In this document: in pieces, positions 53,370 to 62,091 of the stretch
How positions within the stretch are numbered: the first letter of the stretch is position 1
Layout: every line of letters begins with the position of its first letter
Assembly: GCF_014323705.1 (NCBI RefSeq)
Contig: NZ_JABVEC010000011.1
Coordinates: forward strand, 62,001 to 126,000
Source: Actinomadura alba
GTDB lineage: Bacteria; Actinomycetota; Actinomycetes; Streptosporangiales; Streptosporangiaceae
Length of the DNA: 64,000 nucleotides
Direction: 5' to 3'
Translations under genes and position numbers: made by a program
The notes under the pieces: model-generated
Database searches by the model: none
The model's input: only the letters and a program-made list of their open reading frames with translations
Told to the model about the DNA's origin: nothing

Positions 53370-54265
53370 CAGCGGTGTCCCTCGCCGAGGGCCTTCTCAG
53401 TGGCAGCGCGGATCGTCTTCTCCCGCTCCTCGCTCAGCGGCAGGCGCGGCGCCCGGCACGGGCCGCCGTACCGTCCGGCGATGTCCATCGACAGCTTGAT
53501 GGCCTGCACGAACTCGACCTTGGAGTCCCAGCGCAGCAGCGGGTGCAGCGCCCGGTAGAGGGGCAGCGCCCGGTCCAGGTCCCCGTCGACCGCCGCGCGG
53601 TAGAGCTCCACCGACGACACCGGCAGCGCGTTCGGGTATCCGGCGATCCAGCCCTTGGCGCCGGCGAGGGCCAGCTCCAGCAGTACGTCGTCGGCGCCGG
53701 CGATGAGGTCCAGGCCGGGGGCGAGCTCGGCGAGCTCGTAGCCGCGCCGGACATCGCCGCTGAACTCCTTGACCGCGACGATGTGGCCGGCACCGTGCAG
53801 CCGGGCCAGCAGCGCCGGGGTCAGGTCGACCTTGGTGTCGTGCGGGTTGTTGTACGCCACGATCGGGATGCCGGCCTTGGCGACCTCCGCGTAGTGCGCC
53901 TCGACGATCGTCTCGTCGGCCCGGTAGGCGTTCGGCGGAAGCAACAGGACGCTGCCACATCCGGCCTCGGCCGCCTGCTCCGCCCAGCGCCGCGACTCCG
54001 CGGAGCCATAGGCACCGGCCCCCGGCATGACCCGGTCGCCGCCGACCGCGTCCACGGCCGTGCGGACGACCTGCGCGCGCTCATCGTCCGTCAGCGTCTG
54101 GTATTCGCCGAGCGAGCCGTTCGGCACGACCCCGTCGCAGCCCGACTCGACGAGCCAGCGGACGTGCTCGGCGTACCGCTCGTAGTCGACCGACAGGTCG
54201 TCGCGCAGCGGCAGCGCGGTGGCCACCATCACTCCGTGCCAGGGGGTGCGCGGTGCGGTCATCAT
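53369..54265 (-). CDS. DHDPS-family aldolase/deaminase, likely 1-pyrroline-4-hydroxy-2-carboxylate deaminase
   Basis: 298 aa. DapA/NAL fold: VPNGSLGEYQTLTDDERAQV (GS-x-GE substrate loop), catalytic Tyr in IPIVAYNNPHDTK (about 137), Schiff-base Lys in IVAVKEFSGD (about K166), ENDGAKGW-type loop LALAGAKGWIAGYPNA. In the hydroxyproline pathway this family converts 1-pyrroline-4-hydroxy-2-carboxylate to alpha-ketoglutarate semialdehyde (LhpC type). GGAGGAGATCA precedes the start; it is first in the operon, behind an ATGTGA palindrome. Confidence 0.88.
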   Translation of the reverse strand: MMTAPRTPWHGVMVATALPLRDDLSVDYERYAEHVRWLVESGCDGVVPNGSLGEYQTLTDDERAQVVRTAVDAVGGDRVMPGAGAYGSAESRRWAEQAAEAGCGSVLLLPPNAYRADETIVEAHYAEVAKAGIPIVAYNNPHDTKVDLTPALLARLHGAGHIVAVKEFSGDVRRGYELAELAPGLDLIAGADDVLLELALAGAKGWIAGYPNALPVSSVELYRAAVDGDLDRALPLYRALHPLLRWDSKVEFVQAIKLSMDIAGRYGGPCRAPRLPLSEEREKTIRAATEKALGEGHR

Positions 54266-54281
54266 TGATCTCCTCCAAGAG

Positions 54282-54297
54282 ATGTGACATTTCACAT
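54282..54297. promoter_or_regulatory. Candidate GntR operator at the deaminase promoter
   Basis: ATGTGACATTTCACAT: two perfect inverted half-sites ATGTGA/TCACAT with a 4-bp spacer, lying 17 bp upstream of the deaminase start. The first ten bases recur at the promoter of the dehydrogenase operon (57345-57360). Size and symmetry suit a FadR-type GntR dimer. Confidence 0.6.
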
Positions 54298-54395
54298 TGC
54301 TTCGAGCCGCGACGTCAAGACCAGCGAATCGCCGCAATGTGACCGTTATGGATGACGAAGTACGAAGGATCGGCGCACCGATGAACGCTTCGGAA

Positions 54396-55889
54396 TCAGC
54401 ACGGCCCGCCCCCACCGGGGTCGGCGCCATCTGCGTCCTCGGCGCCGCCCGCCGCCGGATCCTCCGCGAGGTCGCCCAGGCGGACGGGCTGCGCGAGTGG
54501 GCGCCGGGCGAGACCGGTGAGGTCGGCGACGTCGGGGGCGCGCTTGCGGATCCGCGCGGTGAGGCAGGCCGTGGGGTAACCGCAGATCCGGCCCTGGCAC
54601 CAGCCCATCCCGGCCCTGCTGATCAGCTTGGCCGCGCGCGGATCGATGGCGCCGAGTTCGCGTACGGCCTCGTCGAGCCGCCCGTACGGCACCTCCTCGC
54701 ACCGGCAGACGAGGGTGTCCGGCCGCAGCCAGCCGGCCCAGCCCGGCCGTACGGCATAGGCGTCGTGCAACGTCGCGGCGAACGCCCGCAGGCGGGCGCG
54801 GCGCGCGAGCAGCCGTCGTGACGGCCTGGCCGGCGGGGCGCCCAGCGCGGCGGCCACGGCCTGCCCCGCGAGTCGGCCCTCGGTGAGGGCCAAGGGCGCT
54901 CCGCCCACGCCGGTGGTCTCCCCCGCCGCGTAGACGCCGGGCACGCTGGTGCGCTGCGCGGCGTCCACGACGACCACGAGGCTGCCGTCGGCGTCGACGC
55001 GGGTGGCGCAGCCGAGCTCGACCGGGATCTCCAGTTGCGGGGTGAAGCCGTAGCCGACCGCGACGGCATCGCACTCGATCACGCGCTCGCCACCGCGCAC
55101 CGGCGTCCAGTCGCGGTCCAGCCGGGCGACGGTGACGGACTCGACCGCGTCGTCTCCGTGCGCGGCCACGATCGCGTGCCCCACCCGGTAGGGAACGCGG
55201 TGACGGAGCAGTACGGCGGCGTACCCCGCTCCTTCGGCGAGCTTCCCGGCGTTGCGGAGGACCCGGGCGCCGTGCCGGGCGAAGCGCCCTGGCCGGTTGG
55301 CCTCGAAGACGCCCTCGACCCGGGCGCCGGCCGAGGCCAGCCCGGCCGCGACCGGCAGCAGGAACGGCCCCGTCCCGGCCACGACGACGCGCCGCCCGGC
55401 CACGACCAGACTGCCCTTGAGCAGCGCCTGTGCGCCTCCGGCGGTGAGCACGCCCGGCAGGTCCCAGCCCGGGAAGGGCAGCGGCCGATCGTGCGCTCCG
55501 GCCGCGATCACCAGGGCCCGTGCCCGTACCTCTCGCACGGCGCCGGAACTCACCGCGACGGAGCCCGTCCCGCCCAGGTGCAGCGTGAACCGGGCGTCCG
55601 CCTCCTCCGAGTGCGCTTCGACGTGCCAGACGGCGTGGCCGGCCAGGTGGGTGATCCGGCCCGCCGCGACGTGCCCGGCCAGTTCGTCCCGGAGCCGCGC
55701 GAACTCGGCCCACCCGTGGCGCGCCGCGCCGCGCGGGCCCGCCAGGGTGTCCGGAGGGTGCCGGAAGTACTGCCCGCCGGGCCGGGCCCCCGCGTCGACG
55801 AGGACCACCCGCAGCCCGGTCGCCGCCGCCGTGACCGCGGCGGCGAGCCCTGCCGGACCCGCGCCGATCACCGCCAGATCACGCGTCAT
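54396..55889 (-). CDS. FAD/NAD(P)-dependent oxidoreductase with C-terminal BFD-like [2Fe-2S] domain (D-hydroxyproline dehydrogenase alpha-type subunit)
   Basis: 497 aa. N-terminal FAD site LAVIGAGPAGLAAAVTAAAT, second Rossmann segment VVVAGTGPFLLPVAAGLAS, FAD closing motif PGVYAAGETTGVGG. A Fer2_BFD-like cluster domain follows near 390-450: CRCEEVPYG and GWCQGRICGYPTACL. This is the LhpF/HcnB/SoxA-like subunit of D-hydroxyproline (or opine/proline) dehydrogenases. It overlaps the small ferredoxin gene by 11 bp. The C-terminal 45 residues are low-complexity. Confidence 0.9.
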   Translation of the reverse strand: MTRDLAVIGAGPAGLAAAVTAAATGLRVVLVDAGARPGGQYFRHPPDTLAGPRGAARHGWAEFARLRDELAGHVAAGRITHLAGHAVWHVEAHSEEADARFTLHLGGTGSVAVSSGAVREVRARALVIAAGAHDRPLPFPGWDLPGVLTAGGAQALLKGSLVVAGRRVVVAGTGPFLLPVAAGLASAGARVEGVFEANRPGRFARHGARVLRNAGKLAEGAGYAAVLLRHRVPYRVGHAIVAAHGDDAVESVTVARLDRDWTPVRGGERVIECDAVAVGYGFTPQLEIPVELGCATRVDADGSLVVVVDAAQRTSVPGVYAAGETTGVGGAPLALTEGRLAGQAVAAALGAPPARPSRRLLARRARLRAFAATLHDAYAVRPGWAGWLRPDTLVCRCEEVPYGRLDEAVRELGAIDPRAAKLISRAGMGWCQGRICGYPTACLTARIRKRAPDVADLTGLARRPLAQPVRLGDLAEDPAAGGAEDADGADPGGGGPC

Positions 55890-56193
55890 GGCCGCCGCCC
55901 TCCTGGGTCGTCACCACATCGCCGGGCCGTGCCTCGATCAGGCAGGCGCGCCGGGACGGGTCGCCGTTCACCGTCACGAGGCAGTCGAAGCAGACGCCGA
56001 TCCCGCAGAACAGGCCGCGCGGCCGCCCGTTCTCGCGGGTCGTCCGCCAGGACCGGATACCGGAGGCGTGCAACGCCGCGCCCACGGTCTGTCCCGGCAG
56101 CACCGGAACGGGTCGCCCAGCGAAGATGATCTCGAATGGTTCCGGGTCCGGTCGCATCGCTCCGCTCGGTTCACGGCTCTGGGCGGTCGTCAC
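55879..56193 (-). CDS. Small [2Fe-2S] ferredoxin-like subunit of D-hydroxyproline dehydrogenase
   Basis: 104 aa from GTG 56193, overlapping the upstream oxidase gene (GTGA). Fer2_4 type: FEIIFAGRPVPVLPGQTVGA, and four cysteines in FCGIGVCFDCLVTVNG and RACLI (CX4CX2C...C) binding a [2Fe-2S] cluster. Matches LhpE/HcnA subunits that carry electrons between the two flavoproteins. Confidence 0.9.
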   Translation of the reverse strand: MTTAQSREPSGAMRPDPEPFEIIFAGRPVPVLPGQTVGAALHASGIRSWRTTRENGRPRGLFCGIGVCFDCLVTVNGDPSRRACLIEARPGDVVTTQEGGGHDA

Positions 56194-57341
56194 GACGGGA
56201 CCTCCGCGAAACGGTCGGGGCGGAACGGGGACAGGTCGAGGGCAGGGTCGGCACCGGTGAGGACCTGGGCGAGCAGGTGGCCGGTCGCCGCCGCCAGCCC
56301 GATGCCCGCCCCCTCGTGTCCGCACGCGTGCAGCAGTCCCGGCGCACGCGGGTCCGGTCCGATCACCGGCAGGTGGTCGGGACAGTACGGGCGGAACCCG
56401 CAGTACGTACGGATCGCCGCGACGTCGGCGAGCACGGGGAACAGCGCGATCGCCTGCGCGGCGAGCCTGCGCAGCACCACCGTCGACAGCGTCCGGTCGA
56501 AGCCGACCCGCTCCCGGCTCGCGCCGATGAGCACGGTGCCCGCCTTCGTCCCCTCGACGACCGGCGAGGTCTCCAGCCCGGCCGAATCGCTCGCGACGTC
56601 GCCGACGTACTCGGCCGCGTAGACCTTGTGCCGGATCATCGGCGGCAGCGGTTCGGTGACCAGGATGAAGCCCCGGCGCGGCAGCACGGGAACCCGCACT
56701 CCCGCCAGCGCGGCGATCTCACCGCCCCACGTTCCGGCGGCGTTCACGACCGCACCGGCCGCGATGTCGCCCCGGTCGGTGCGCACCCCGGTCACCCGAT
56801 CTCCCGCGCGGGTGACGCCGGTGACGGTGACCCCGGTCCACAGCCGCGCGCCATGGCGGTCCCGCGCGGCCCGCAGCAGATGAGCGGCCGCCAGCATCGG
56901 CTGCACCTGGGCGTCCTGGGGGTAGAACATCCCTCCCGCGAGCCCGGGTGCGAGATGCGGCTCGAGATCGCGCAGATCGGTCGCCGCGACGACCTCGGCC
57001 CGCACTCCGGCGGCGCGCTGGTGCGCCGCGAGTCGCTCCAGCCCGGCCATGCCCGGTGCCGTCGCCGCCACGACCAGGCCGCCCTTGGCCTCGTACTCCA
57101 CCTCGTCGCCGTGCTCGGCCGCCAGGTCCCGCCAGAGCCGGGCCGACAGCAGTGCCAGGTCGAGTTCGGCGCCGGGCTCCTTGTCGGAGACGAGCAGGTT
57201 GCCCTCGCCGGCACCGGTCGTACCACCGGCCACGGCACCGCGATCGACGACGGTGACGGTGAGGCCGGCCTTCGCAGCGTAGTAGGCACAGGCGGCGCCG
57301 ACCACTCCCGCTCCGACGACCAGCAGGTCTCTCGTGGGCAC
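56190..57341 (-). CDS. DAO-family FAD oxidase, catalytic subunit of D-hydroxyproline dehydrogenase
   Basis: 383 aa. N-terminal FAD motif LLVVGAGVVGAACAYYAAKA, then GGTTGAGEGNLLVSDKEPG. The segment GAVVNAAGTWGGEIAAL and C-terminal CPDHLPVIGPDPRAPGLLHA, CGHEGAGIGLAAATG are typical of LhpB/HcnC proteins of the DAO family. It oxidises cis-4-hydroxy-D-proline to 1-pyrroline-4-hydroxy-2-carboxylate. GTG 57341 is nearly leaderless-close to the putative operator, which lies 4-19 bp upstream. Confidence 0.9.
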   Translation of the reverse strand: MPTRDLLVVGAGVVGAACAYYAAKAGLTVTVVDRGAVAGGTTGAGEGNLLVSDKEPGAELDLALLSARLWRDLAAEHGDEVEYEAKGGLVVAATAPGMAGLERLAAHQRAAGVRAEVVAATDLRDLEPHLAPGLAGGMFYPQDAQVQPMLAAAHLLRAARDRHGARLWTGVTVTGVTRAGDRVTGVRTDRGDIAAGAVVNAAGTWGGEIAALAGVRVPVLPRRGFILVTEPLPPMIRHKVYAAEYVGDVASDSAGLETSPVVEGTKAGTVLIGASRERVGFDRTLSTVVLRRLAAQAIALFPVLADVAAIRTYCGFRPYCPDHLPVIGPDPRAPGLLHACGHEGAGIGLAAATGHLLAQVLTGADPALDLSPFRPDRFAEVPS

Positions 57342-57344
57342 GCG

Positions 57345-57360
57345 CAGTAAAATGTCACAT
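57345..57360 (-). promoter_or_regulatory. Candidate GntR operator at the dehydrogenase operon
   Basis: On the minus strand ATGTGACATTTTACTG: first ten bases identical to the site at 54282-54297, the second half-site degenerate. It lies 4 bp before the GTG start of the oxidase gene, where binding would block translation-proximal transcription. Confidence 0.5.
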
Positions 57361-57413
57361 TGCCGACGTCTCGCACAACCCCTCACCACGACGACTCCTC
57401 TAAGCTGCCCCGC

Positions 57414-58622
57414 ATGGGGATGGAGACCTCGGCCGAGTCGCCCGTACCGGTCCGCACGGTCCTTCAGCTGGTCGGCGGGTGGATCACCCGGCTCGGCCGC
57501 ATCTGGGTCGAGGGGCAGGTCACCGACCTCAACCGGCGCGGGGGCACCGTCTACCTGACGCTGCGCGACCCGGTCGCCAACATGTCCGTCCGGGTGGTCG
57601 GCCCGCGGGCGGTCTTCGACAATCCGGCGGTGGCCGACGGGGCCCGGGTGGTGATCCACGCCAAGCCGGACTTCTGGGTCAACCGCGGCACCTTCTCGCT
57701 CGCCGCCATCGAGATCCGCGCGGTCGGCCTCGGTGAGCTGCTCGCCCGGCTGGAGCACCTCAAGCGCGTGCTCTCGGCCGAGGGGCTGTTCCGCCCCGAG
57801 CGCAAGCGCCCGCTGCCCTTCCTGCCGCACCGGGTGGGGCTGATCTGCGGCCGCGACTCCGCCGCCGAGCGCGACGTCCTCGAGAACGCCCGCCGCCGTT
57901 GGCCCTCCGTCCGCTTCGCCGTCGAACCAGTCGCGGTCCAGGGCTCGTACGCCGTCGGCGAGGTCATGGCGGCACTCGAGAAGCTCGACGGCGACCCGGA
58001 GATCGACGTCATCATCGTCAGCCGCGGCGGCGGCTCGCTCGAGGACCTGCTGCCGTTCTCGGACGAGGCCCTGGTGCGTGCCGTGGCCGCGTGCCGCACG
58101 CCGGTGGTGAGCGCCATCGGGCACGAGCAGGACACCCCGATCCTGGACCTGGTCGCCGACGTGCGCGCCTCGACGCCCACCGACGCGGCCAAGCGGGTCG
58201 TCCCGGACGTACGGGAACAGCTCGAGCTCGTGCGGCAGCTGCGCGACCGCGGCCGGCGGTGCGTCGGCGGGCGGCTCGAGCGCGAGCAGGCGTGGCTCTC
58301 GGCGATTCGATCACGGCCCGCGCTGGCCGATCCGGTACGTGAGGTGGAGCGCAAGGCCGAGTCGGTCGTCGCTCTGCGCGATCGGTCCAGGCGCGCCTTG
58401 GACGGCGCGCTGACCCGGGCGGGCGGCGAGCTGGAGCACACGCGGGCCCGGCTGCTCGCGCTCTCACCGGCGGCGACGCTGAAGCGGGGCTACGCGATCG
58501 TCCAGCGCCCCGACGAGTCCGTCGTGCGTTCGGCCGATGACGTCGCCGAGAACGACACCCTCGCGATCCGGCTCTCCGACGGCCGGGTCACCGTCACGGT
58601 CACCGGCACCGGCAGCCACTAG
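57414..58622 (+). CDS. xseA: Exodeoxyribonuclease VII large subunit
   Basis: 402 aa. N-terminal OB domain ([20 protein letters not shown]), the catalytic region ([73 protein letters not shown]) and a long helical part ending in [12 protein letters not shown]. All conserved segments present. ATG 57414 or the in-frame ATG at 57420. Divergent from the hydroxyproline dehydrogenase operon. Confidence 0.97.
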   Translation: MGMETSAESPVPVRTVLQLVGGWITRLGRIWVEGQVTDLNRRGGTVYLTLRDPVANMSVRVVGPRAVFDNPAVADGARVVIHAKPDFWVNRGTFSLAAIEIRAVGLGELLARLEHLKRVLSAEGLFRPERKRPLPFLPHRVGLICGRDSAAERDVLENARRRWPSVRFAVEPVAVQGSYAVGEVMAALEKLDGDPEIDVIIVSRGGGSLEDLLPFSDEALVRAVAACRTPVVSAIGHEQDTPILDLVADVRASTPTDAAKRVVPDVREQLELVRQLRDRGRRCVGGRLEREQAWLSAIRSRPALADPVREVERKAESVVALRDRSRRALDGALTRAGGELEHTRARLLALSPAATLKRGYAIVQRPDESVVRSADDVAENDTLAIRLSDGRVTVTVTGTGSH

Positions 58623-58631
58623 GGTGAGCGC

Positions 58632-58862
58632 GTGGCCGAGGAGAAGAAGCTCTCGTACGAGCAGGCGCGAGATGAGCTCGCCGACGTCGTCCGGCGGCTG
58701 GAGACGGGCGGGCTCACCCTCGAGGAATCGCTGACCCTGTGGGAGCGCGGCGAGAAGCTCGCCGAGCTCTGCGCCGAGTGGCTCGAAGGGGCCCGCGCCC
58801 GGCTCGCCGCCTCGGTGCCCGACCGGACCGCCCCGGAGGGCGGCGACGAGACCCCCTTCTGA
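58632..58862 (+). CDS. xseB: Exodeoxyribonuclease VII small subunit
   Basis: 76 aa, GTG start 9 bp after xseA. Matches XseB: LSYEQARDELADVVRRLETG, GLTLEESLTLWERGEKLAEL and CAEWLEGARARL. Small helical subunit binding XseA. The C-terminus is a short acidic tail. Confidence 0.96.
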   Translation: MAEEKKLSYEQARDELADVVRRLETGGLTLEESLTLWERGEKLAELCAEWLEGARARLAASVPDRTAPEGGDETPF

Positions 58863-58889
58863 GCCCTTCCCCGATCCCGTTCTGGTCCC

Positions 58890-59537
58890 TCAGGTACTCG
58901 TGGGCCGCGGGGTCGGCGACGCCTTCTGGGGGCGCAGCGAGCCGGCCAGCACCGCGAGTTCCTCGTACGAGGCCGTGCCCGTGACGACCAGCGTGACGTC
59001 GGGCAGCCGGCGCGCCAGCGAGCGCTGCCTCTTGTCCTCGCGGAAGTATCGATCCCAACTCGCCCCGGCGATCTGCTGGGTGCCCACCCGCTGGTTCCGG
59101 TTGGTCATGCGGCCGATGAAGACGTCAGGACGCTCGTCGCTCTGCTCCAGCGCGGCGTACTCGTCAGTGGGCGTCACGAAGCCGAGATGCCAGGCGATCG
59201 GTTCCTTGCCCCGCTCTCCGGTGACCCGGGAACTGGTCGGCCGCCACCGCGCGGGCAGCCCCGACGGGACGTACGAGGTGTACGGCGCGGCGATGAGCAG
59301 GACGCGGGTGTGCGGCGCGTAGTCGACGGTCGGCAGCGTCTCCTTGTCGCTGCTGGGGGTGATCAGCACGATCACCCCGACCATCGCGAGGCAGGCAAGC
59401 ATCGCCATGGAAAAGCCGCCGATCCCGGTGGTCAGCCGCTTGTACATGGCCGGACTCACCGGCGTGGGGGCCGGCTGCGGCGTCGCGCCGGGGCGCGTGC
59501 TCTGATCGGTCACCGTCTCAGGATCCCCCACGCTCAC
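58890..59537 (-). CDS. DUF4245 membrane-anchored protein
   Basis: 215 aa from GTG 59537. Pro/Thr-rich cytosolic start, one membrane helix (FSMAMLACLAMVGVIVLI), then an extracytoplasmic domain (YVPSGLPARWRPTSSRVTGE, WHLGFVTPTDEYAALEQSDE, TLVVTGTASYEELAVLAGSL) characteristic of DUF4245, a family found beside xseB and glpX in actinobacteria. Function unknown. Start overlaps the tetR stop by 4 bp. Confidence 0.85.
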   Translation of the reverse strand: MSVGDPETVTDQSTRPGATPQPAPTPVSPAMYKRLTTGIGGFSMAMLACLAMVGVIVLITPSSDKETLPTVDYAPHTRVLLIAAPYTSYVPSGLPARWRPTSSRVTGERGKEPIAWHLGFVTPTDEYAALEQSDERPDVFIGRMTNRNQRVGTQQIAGASWDRYFREDKRQRSLARRLPDVTLVVTGTASYEELAVLAGSLRPQKASPTPRPTST

Positions 59538-60148
59538 GCGCGCTCCGTACGGGGGTTCCTGATCGTTTCGATGATCGCCATGATGTCGCCCGCGAGCCTG
59601 CGGGACGCGTCGGCGTCGTCGCTGAGCGAGATCTCGGTGACCGCGGCCGCCATCGCGCCGGTGAGCACGATCACGAGCGGTTCGTCGACCCCGCCGTCGG
59701 CGGAGTGGAAGAGGGCGGCGTTGAGCCGCGCCCACCTGCGGAGCCGCTTCTGCATGACGCGGTCGAACCCGGGCGGGCCGTCGCCGGAGATGAACAGCCG
59801 GGAGACCTCGCGCTCGGCCAGGCAGCCGTCGATGTAGGCGGTGGCACCGGCGATGAAGAGCCGCATCGGATCGGACTCGCCGGCGTCCCGTACGGAGTGG
59901 ATCGCCTCACGGGTGCGTTCCTGCTGGCGGTTCTGAAACTCCTCGAAGAGGGTCAGATAGAGATCGGCCTTGCCGTTGAAATGGTGGTAAAGGCTGCCGA
60001 CGCTGGCCCCCGCCTTGGCGACGATGTCGGTCACCGCCGCCTGGGCGAAGCCGGCCTCGGCGAACACGTCGCGCGCGGCGGTCAGCAGCGCGCCTCTGGT
60101 GGCGGCCCCGCGATCGGACACCCGCACGGGCGGTTCGTCAATGCTCAC
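59534..60148 (-). CDS. TetR-family regulator
   Basis: 204 aa from GTG 60148 (GGGGAGC upstream); a GTG at 60163 is also in frame. [56 protein letters not shown]. The C-terminal ligand domain is not recognisable to subfamily. It is translationally coupled to DUF4245. A TetR gene is not the usual partner in the glpX-DUF4245 neighbourhood, so it looks like an insertion there. Confidence 0.9.
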   Translation of the reverse strand: MSIDEPPVRVSDRGAATRGALLTAARDVFAEAGFAQAAVTDIVAKAGASVGSLYHHFNGKADLYLTLFEEFQNRQQERTREAIHSVRDAGESDPMRLFIAGATAYIDGCLAEREVSRLFISGDGPPGFDRVMQKRLRRWARLNAALFHSADGGVDEPLVIVLTGAMAAAVTEISLSDDADASRRLAGDIMAIIETIRNPRTERA

Positions 60149-60354
60149 GCTCGCGCTCCCCACTCCAAGTCACCGCTCATCTCTCACCCGGGCGTGGCGA
60201 CCCGTCCGGGGCCGGAAGGAACGCCCTTCTCCTCCCTCGCAACCGTAGCCGCCCGCCCGCTGAGGCGGACAACAACACGTCCCGACGAGATTACGCCCTC
60301 CCAGGTGGGAACTACGATCCCATGCAAGTCCGACTATTGAAGGGCAGCCGCACT

Positions 60355-61389
60355 ATGTCTGATGAAACGACCGTTTCCTCCCCACTTGCCACGGCTAAGG
60401 ACGCGCCTGACCGTAACCTCGCCGTTGAGCTGGTCCGCGTCACCGAGGCCGCCGCGATGGCCGCTGCCCGGTGGGTCGGCCGCGGAGACAAGAACGGCGC
60501 GGACGGGGCCGCGGTCAACGCCATGCGCCAGCTGATCAACACCGTCTCGATGAAGGGCGTGGTGGTGATCGGCGAAGGTGAGAAGGACAACGCACCCATG
60601 CTCTACAACGGCGAGCAGGTCGGCGACGGCAGCGGAGCCGAGTGCGACGTCGCGGTCGACCCGATCGACGGGACGCGGTTGACGGCCCTCGGCATGAACA
60701 ATGCGATCTCGGTGATCGCGGTGAGCGCGCGCGGGTCGATGTACGACCCGTCGGCCGTCTTCTACATGGAGAAGCTCGTCACCGGTCCCGAGGCCGCCGA
60801 CGCCGTCGACATCCAGCGGCCGATCAGCGACAACATCCGCGCCGTGGCCAGGGCCAAAGGCTGTTCACCGCAGGACGTCACCGTGGTGATCCTCGACCGG
60901 CCGCGGCACGAGGACATCGTCAAGCAGATCCGCGAGGCCGGCGCACGGATCAAGTTCATCACCGACGGTGACGTGGCCGGCGCGATCATGGCCGCCCGCG
61001 AGGGCACCGGCGTCGACCTGCTCCTCGGCATCGGCGGCACCCCTGAGGGCATCATCGCGGCCTGTGCGATCAAGGCCCTCGGCGGCGTGATCCAGGGCAG
61101 GCTGTGGCCGCAGGACGACGCGGAACGGCAGAAGGCGATCGACGCGGGGCACGACCTCGGCCGGGTGCTGACCACCGACGACCTGGTGACCTCCGACGAC
61201 GTGTTCTTCGCCGCCACCGGCATCACCGACGGGGAGCTCGCGAGCGGGGTGCGCTACCGCAAGGGCACGGCGTCCACCAGCTCGCTCGTCATGCGCTCGC
61301 GCAGCGGCACGATCCGCAACATCCAGAGTGAGCACCAGCTCAGCAAGCTGCGCGCCTACAGCGCGATCAACTTTGACACGGCCTCATAG
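60355..61389 (+). CDS. glpX: Class II fructose-1,6-bisphosphatase
   Basis: 344 aa. Gluconeogenic phosphatase of the lithium-sensitive superfamily. Metal and substrate motifs: [65 protein letters not shown]-terminal [17 protein letters not shown] 60355 with GAAGGGC upstream; an in-frame ATG at 60322 is less well supported. Complete. Confidence 0.96.
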   Translation: MSDETTVSSPLATAKDAPDRNLAVELVRVTEAAAMAAARWVGRGDKNGADGAAVNAMRQLINTVSMKGVVVIGEGEKDNAPMLYNGEQVGDGSGAECDVAVDPIDGTRLTALGMNNAISVIAVSARGSMYDPSAVFYMEKLVTGPEAADAVDIQRPISDNIRAVARAKGCSPQDVTVVILDRPRHEDIVKQIREAGARIKFITDGDVAGAIMAAREGTGVDLLLGIGGTPEGIIAACAIKALGGVIQGRLWPQDDAERQKAIDAGHDLGRVLTTDDLVTSDDVFFAATGITDGELASGVRYRKGTASTSSLVMRSRSGTIRNIQSEHQLSKLRAYSAINFDTAS

Positions 61390-61405
61390 CCGGCGCGCCC
61401 GGGCG

Positions 61406-62014
61406 TCAGCGCCCGCGGATGCGCTGACGCCACTTGCGCTTGGGCGTACGTGCCTGGATCGAGCCCAGCACCGCGGTGCCGCCGATCTCGATGACCGGCC
61501 CGGTGGGCTCGCCCGGCGGCGTCCGGATCTTGAGCTGCCGCGAGCTGATGATCATCCGGCTGGTGACGTCGACCCGTACGCCCTCGGGGATCAGCAGCCG
61601 GACCTGGCCACACACGATGTTCGCGTCGATGACGATGTGGCGGCGCGCCAGAATCGCCTCGCGCAGGTCCAGTTCCACCGTTCCGAACACGGCCGTCACC
61701 GGGAACCGCGCCGGTGCCACCCAGCGCCCGCCCCGGCGCTCGGAACCGAACAGCGCGTGCAACGGCCGGTCGTCGACGTGGATGGGCTGCTGCTCGGCCG
61801 GCAGCAGATCCAGGGTGAGCGCGGCGAGCTCCCCGAGCGTGCGGGCCGCGTAGGCCTGATGCACCCGGTCCTCGTGCTCCACCATGGTCAACCGGCCGTC
61901 GGCGAGCGCGTCGCCGAGCAGCGCCACCACCTTCTCCCGGTCGCTGTCGGATGCGCGCAGATCCCGTGGGGGAACGTCGCCCGCCCGGGTTGCGGGGCGC
62001 CAGGGGTTGTCCAC
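61406..62014 (-). CDS. DUF1707 / LiaF-like domain protein
   Basis: 202 aa from GTG 62014. N-terminal DUF1707 domain (RASDSDREKVVALLGDALAD, GRLTMVEHEDRVHQAYAART, LGELAALTLDLLP) and a C-terminal beta-helical LiaF/DUF2154-like region (FPVTAVFGTVELDLREAILA, IVIDANIVCGQVRLLIPEGV, IEIGGTAVLGSIQART). Basic end. Often a regulatory or envelope-stress related protein; exact role unknown. Convergent with glpX, divergent from the ABC exporter. Confidence 0.88.
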   Translation of the reverse strand: MDNPWRPATRAGDVPPRDLRASDSDREKVVALLGDALADGRLTMVEHEDRVHQAYAARTLGELAALTLDLLPAEQQPIHVDDRPLHALFGSERRGGRWVAPARFPVTAVFGTVELDLREAILARRHIVIDANIVCGQVRLLIPEGVRVDVTSRMIISSRQLKIRTPPGEPTGPVIEIGGTAVLGSIQARTPKRKWRQRIRGR

Positions 62015-62091
62015 ACCCGCACCATAGCCGCGCTCGCGCGTGGGCGGGAAAACCCGATGAGAATGTCGTCCGTGCTGCCTATGGTGGCGCC

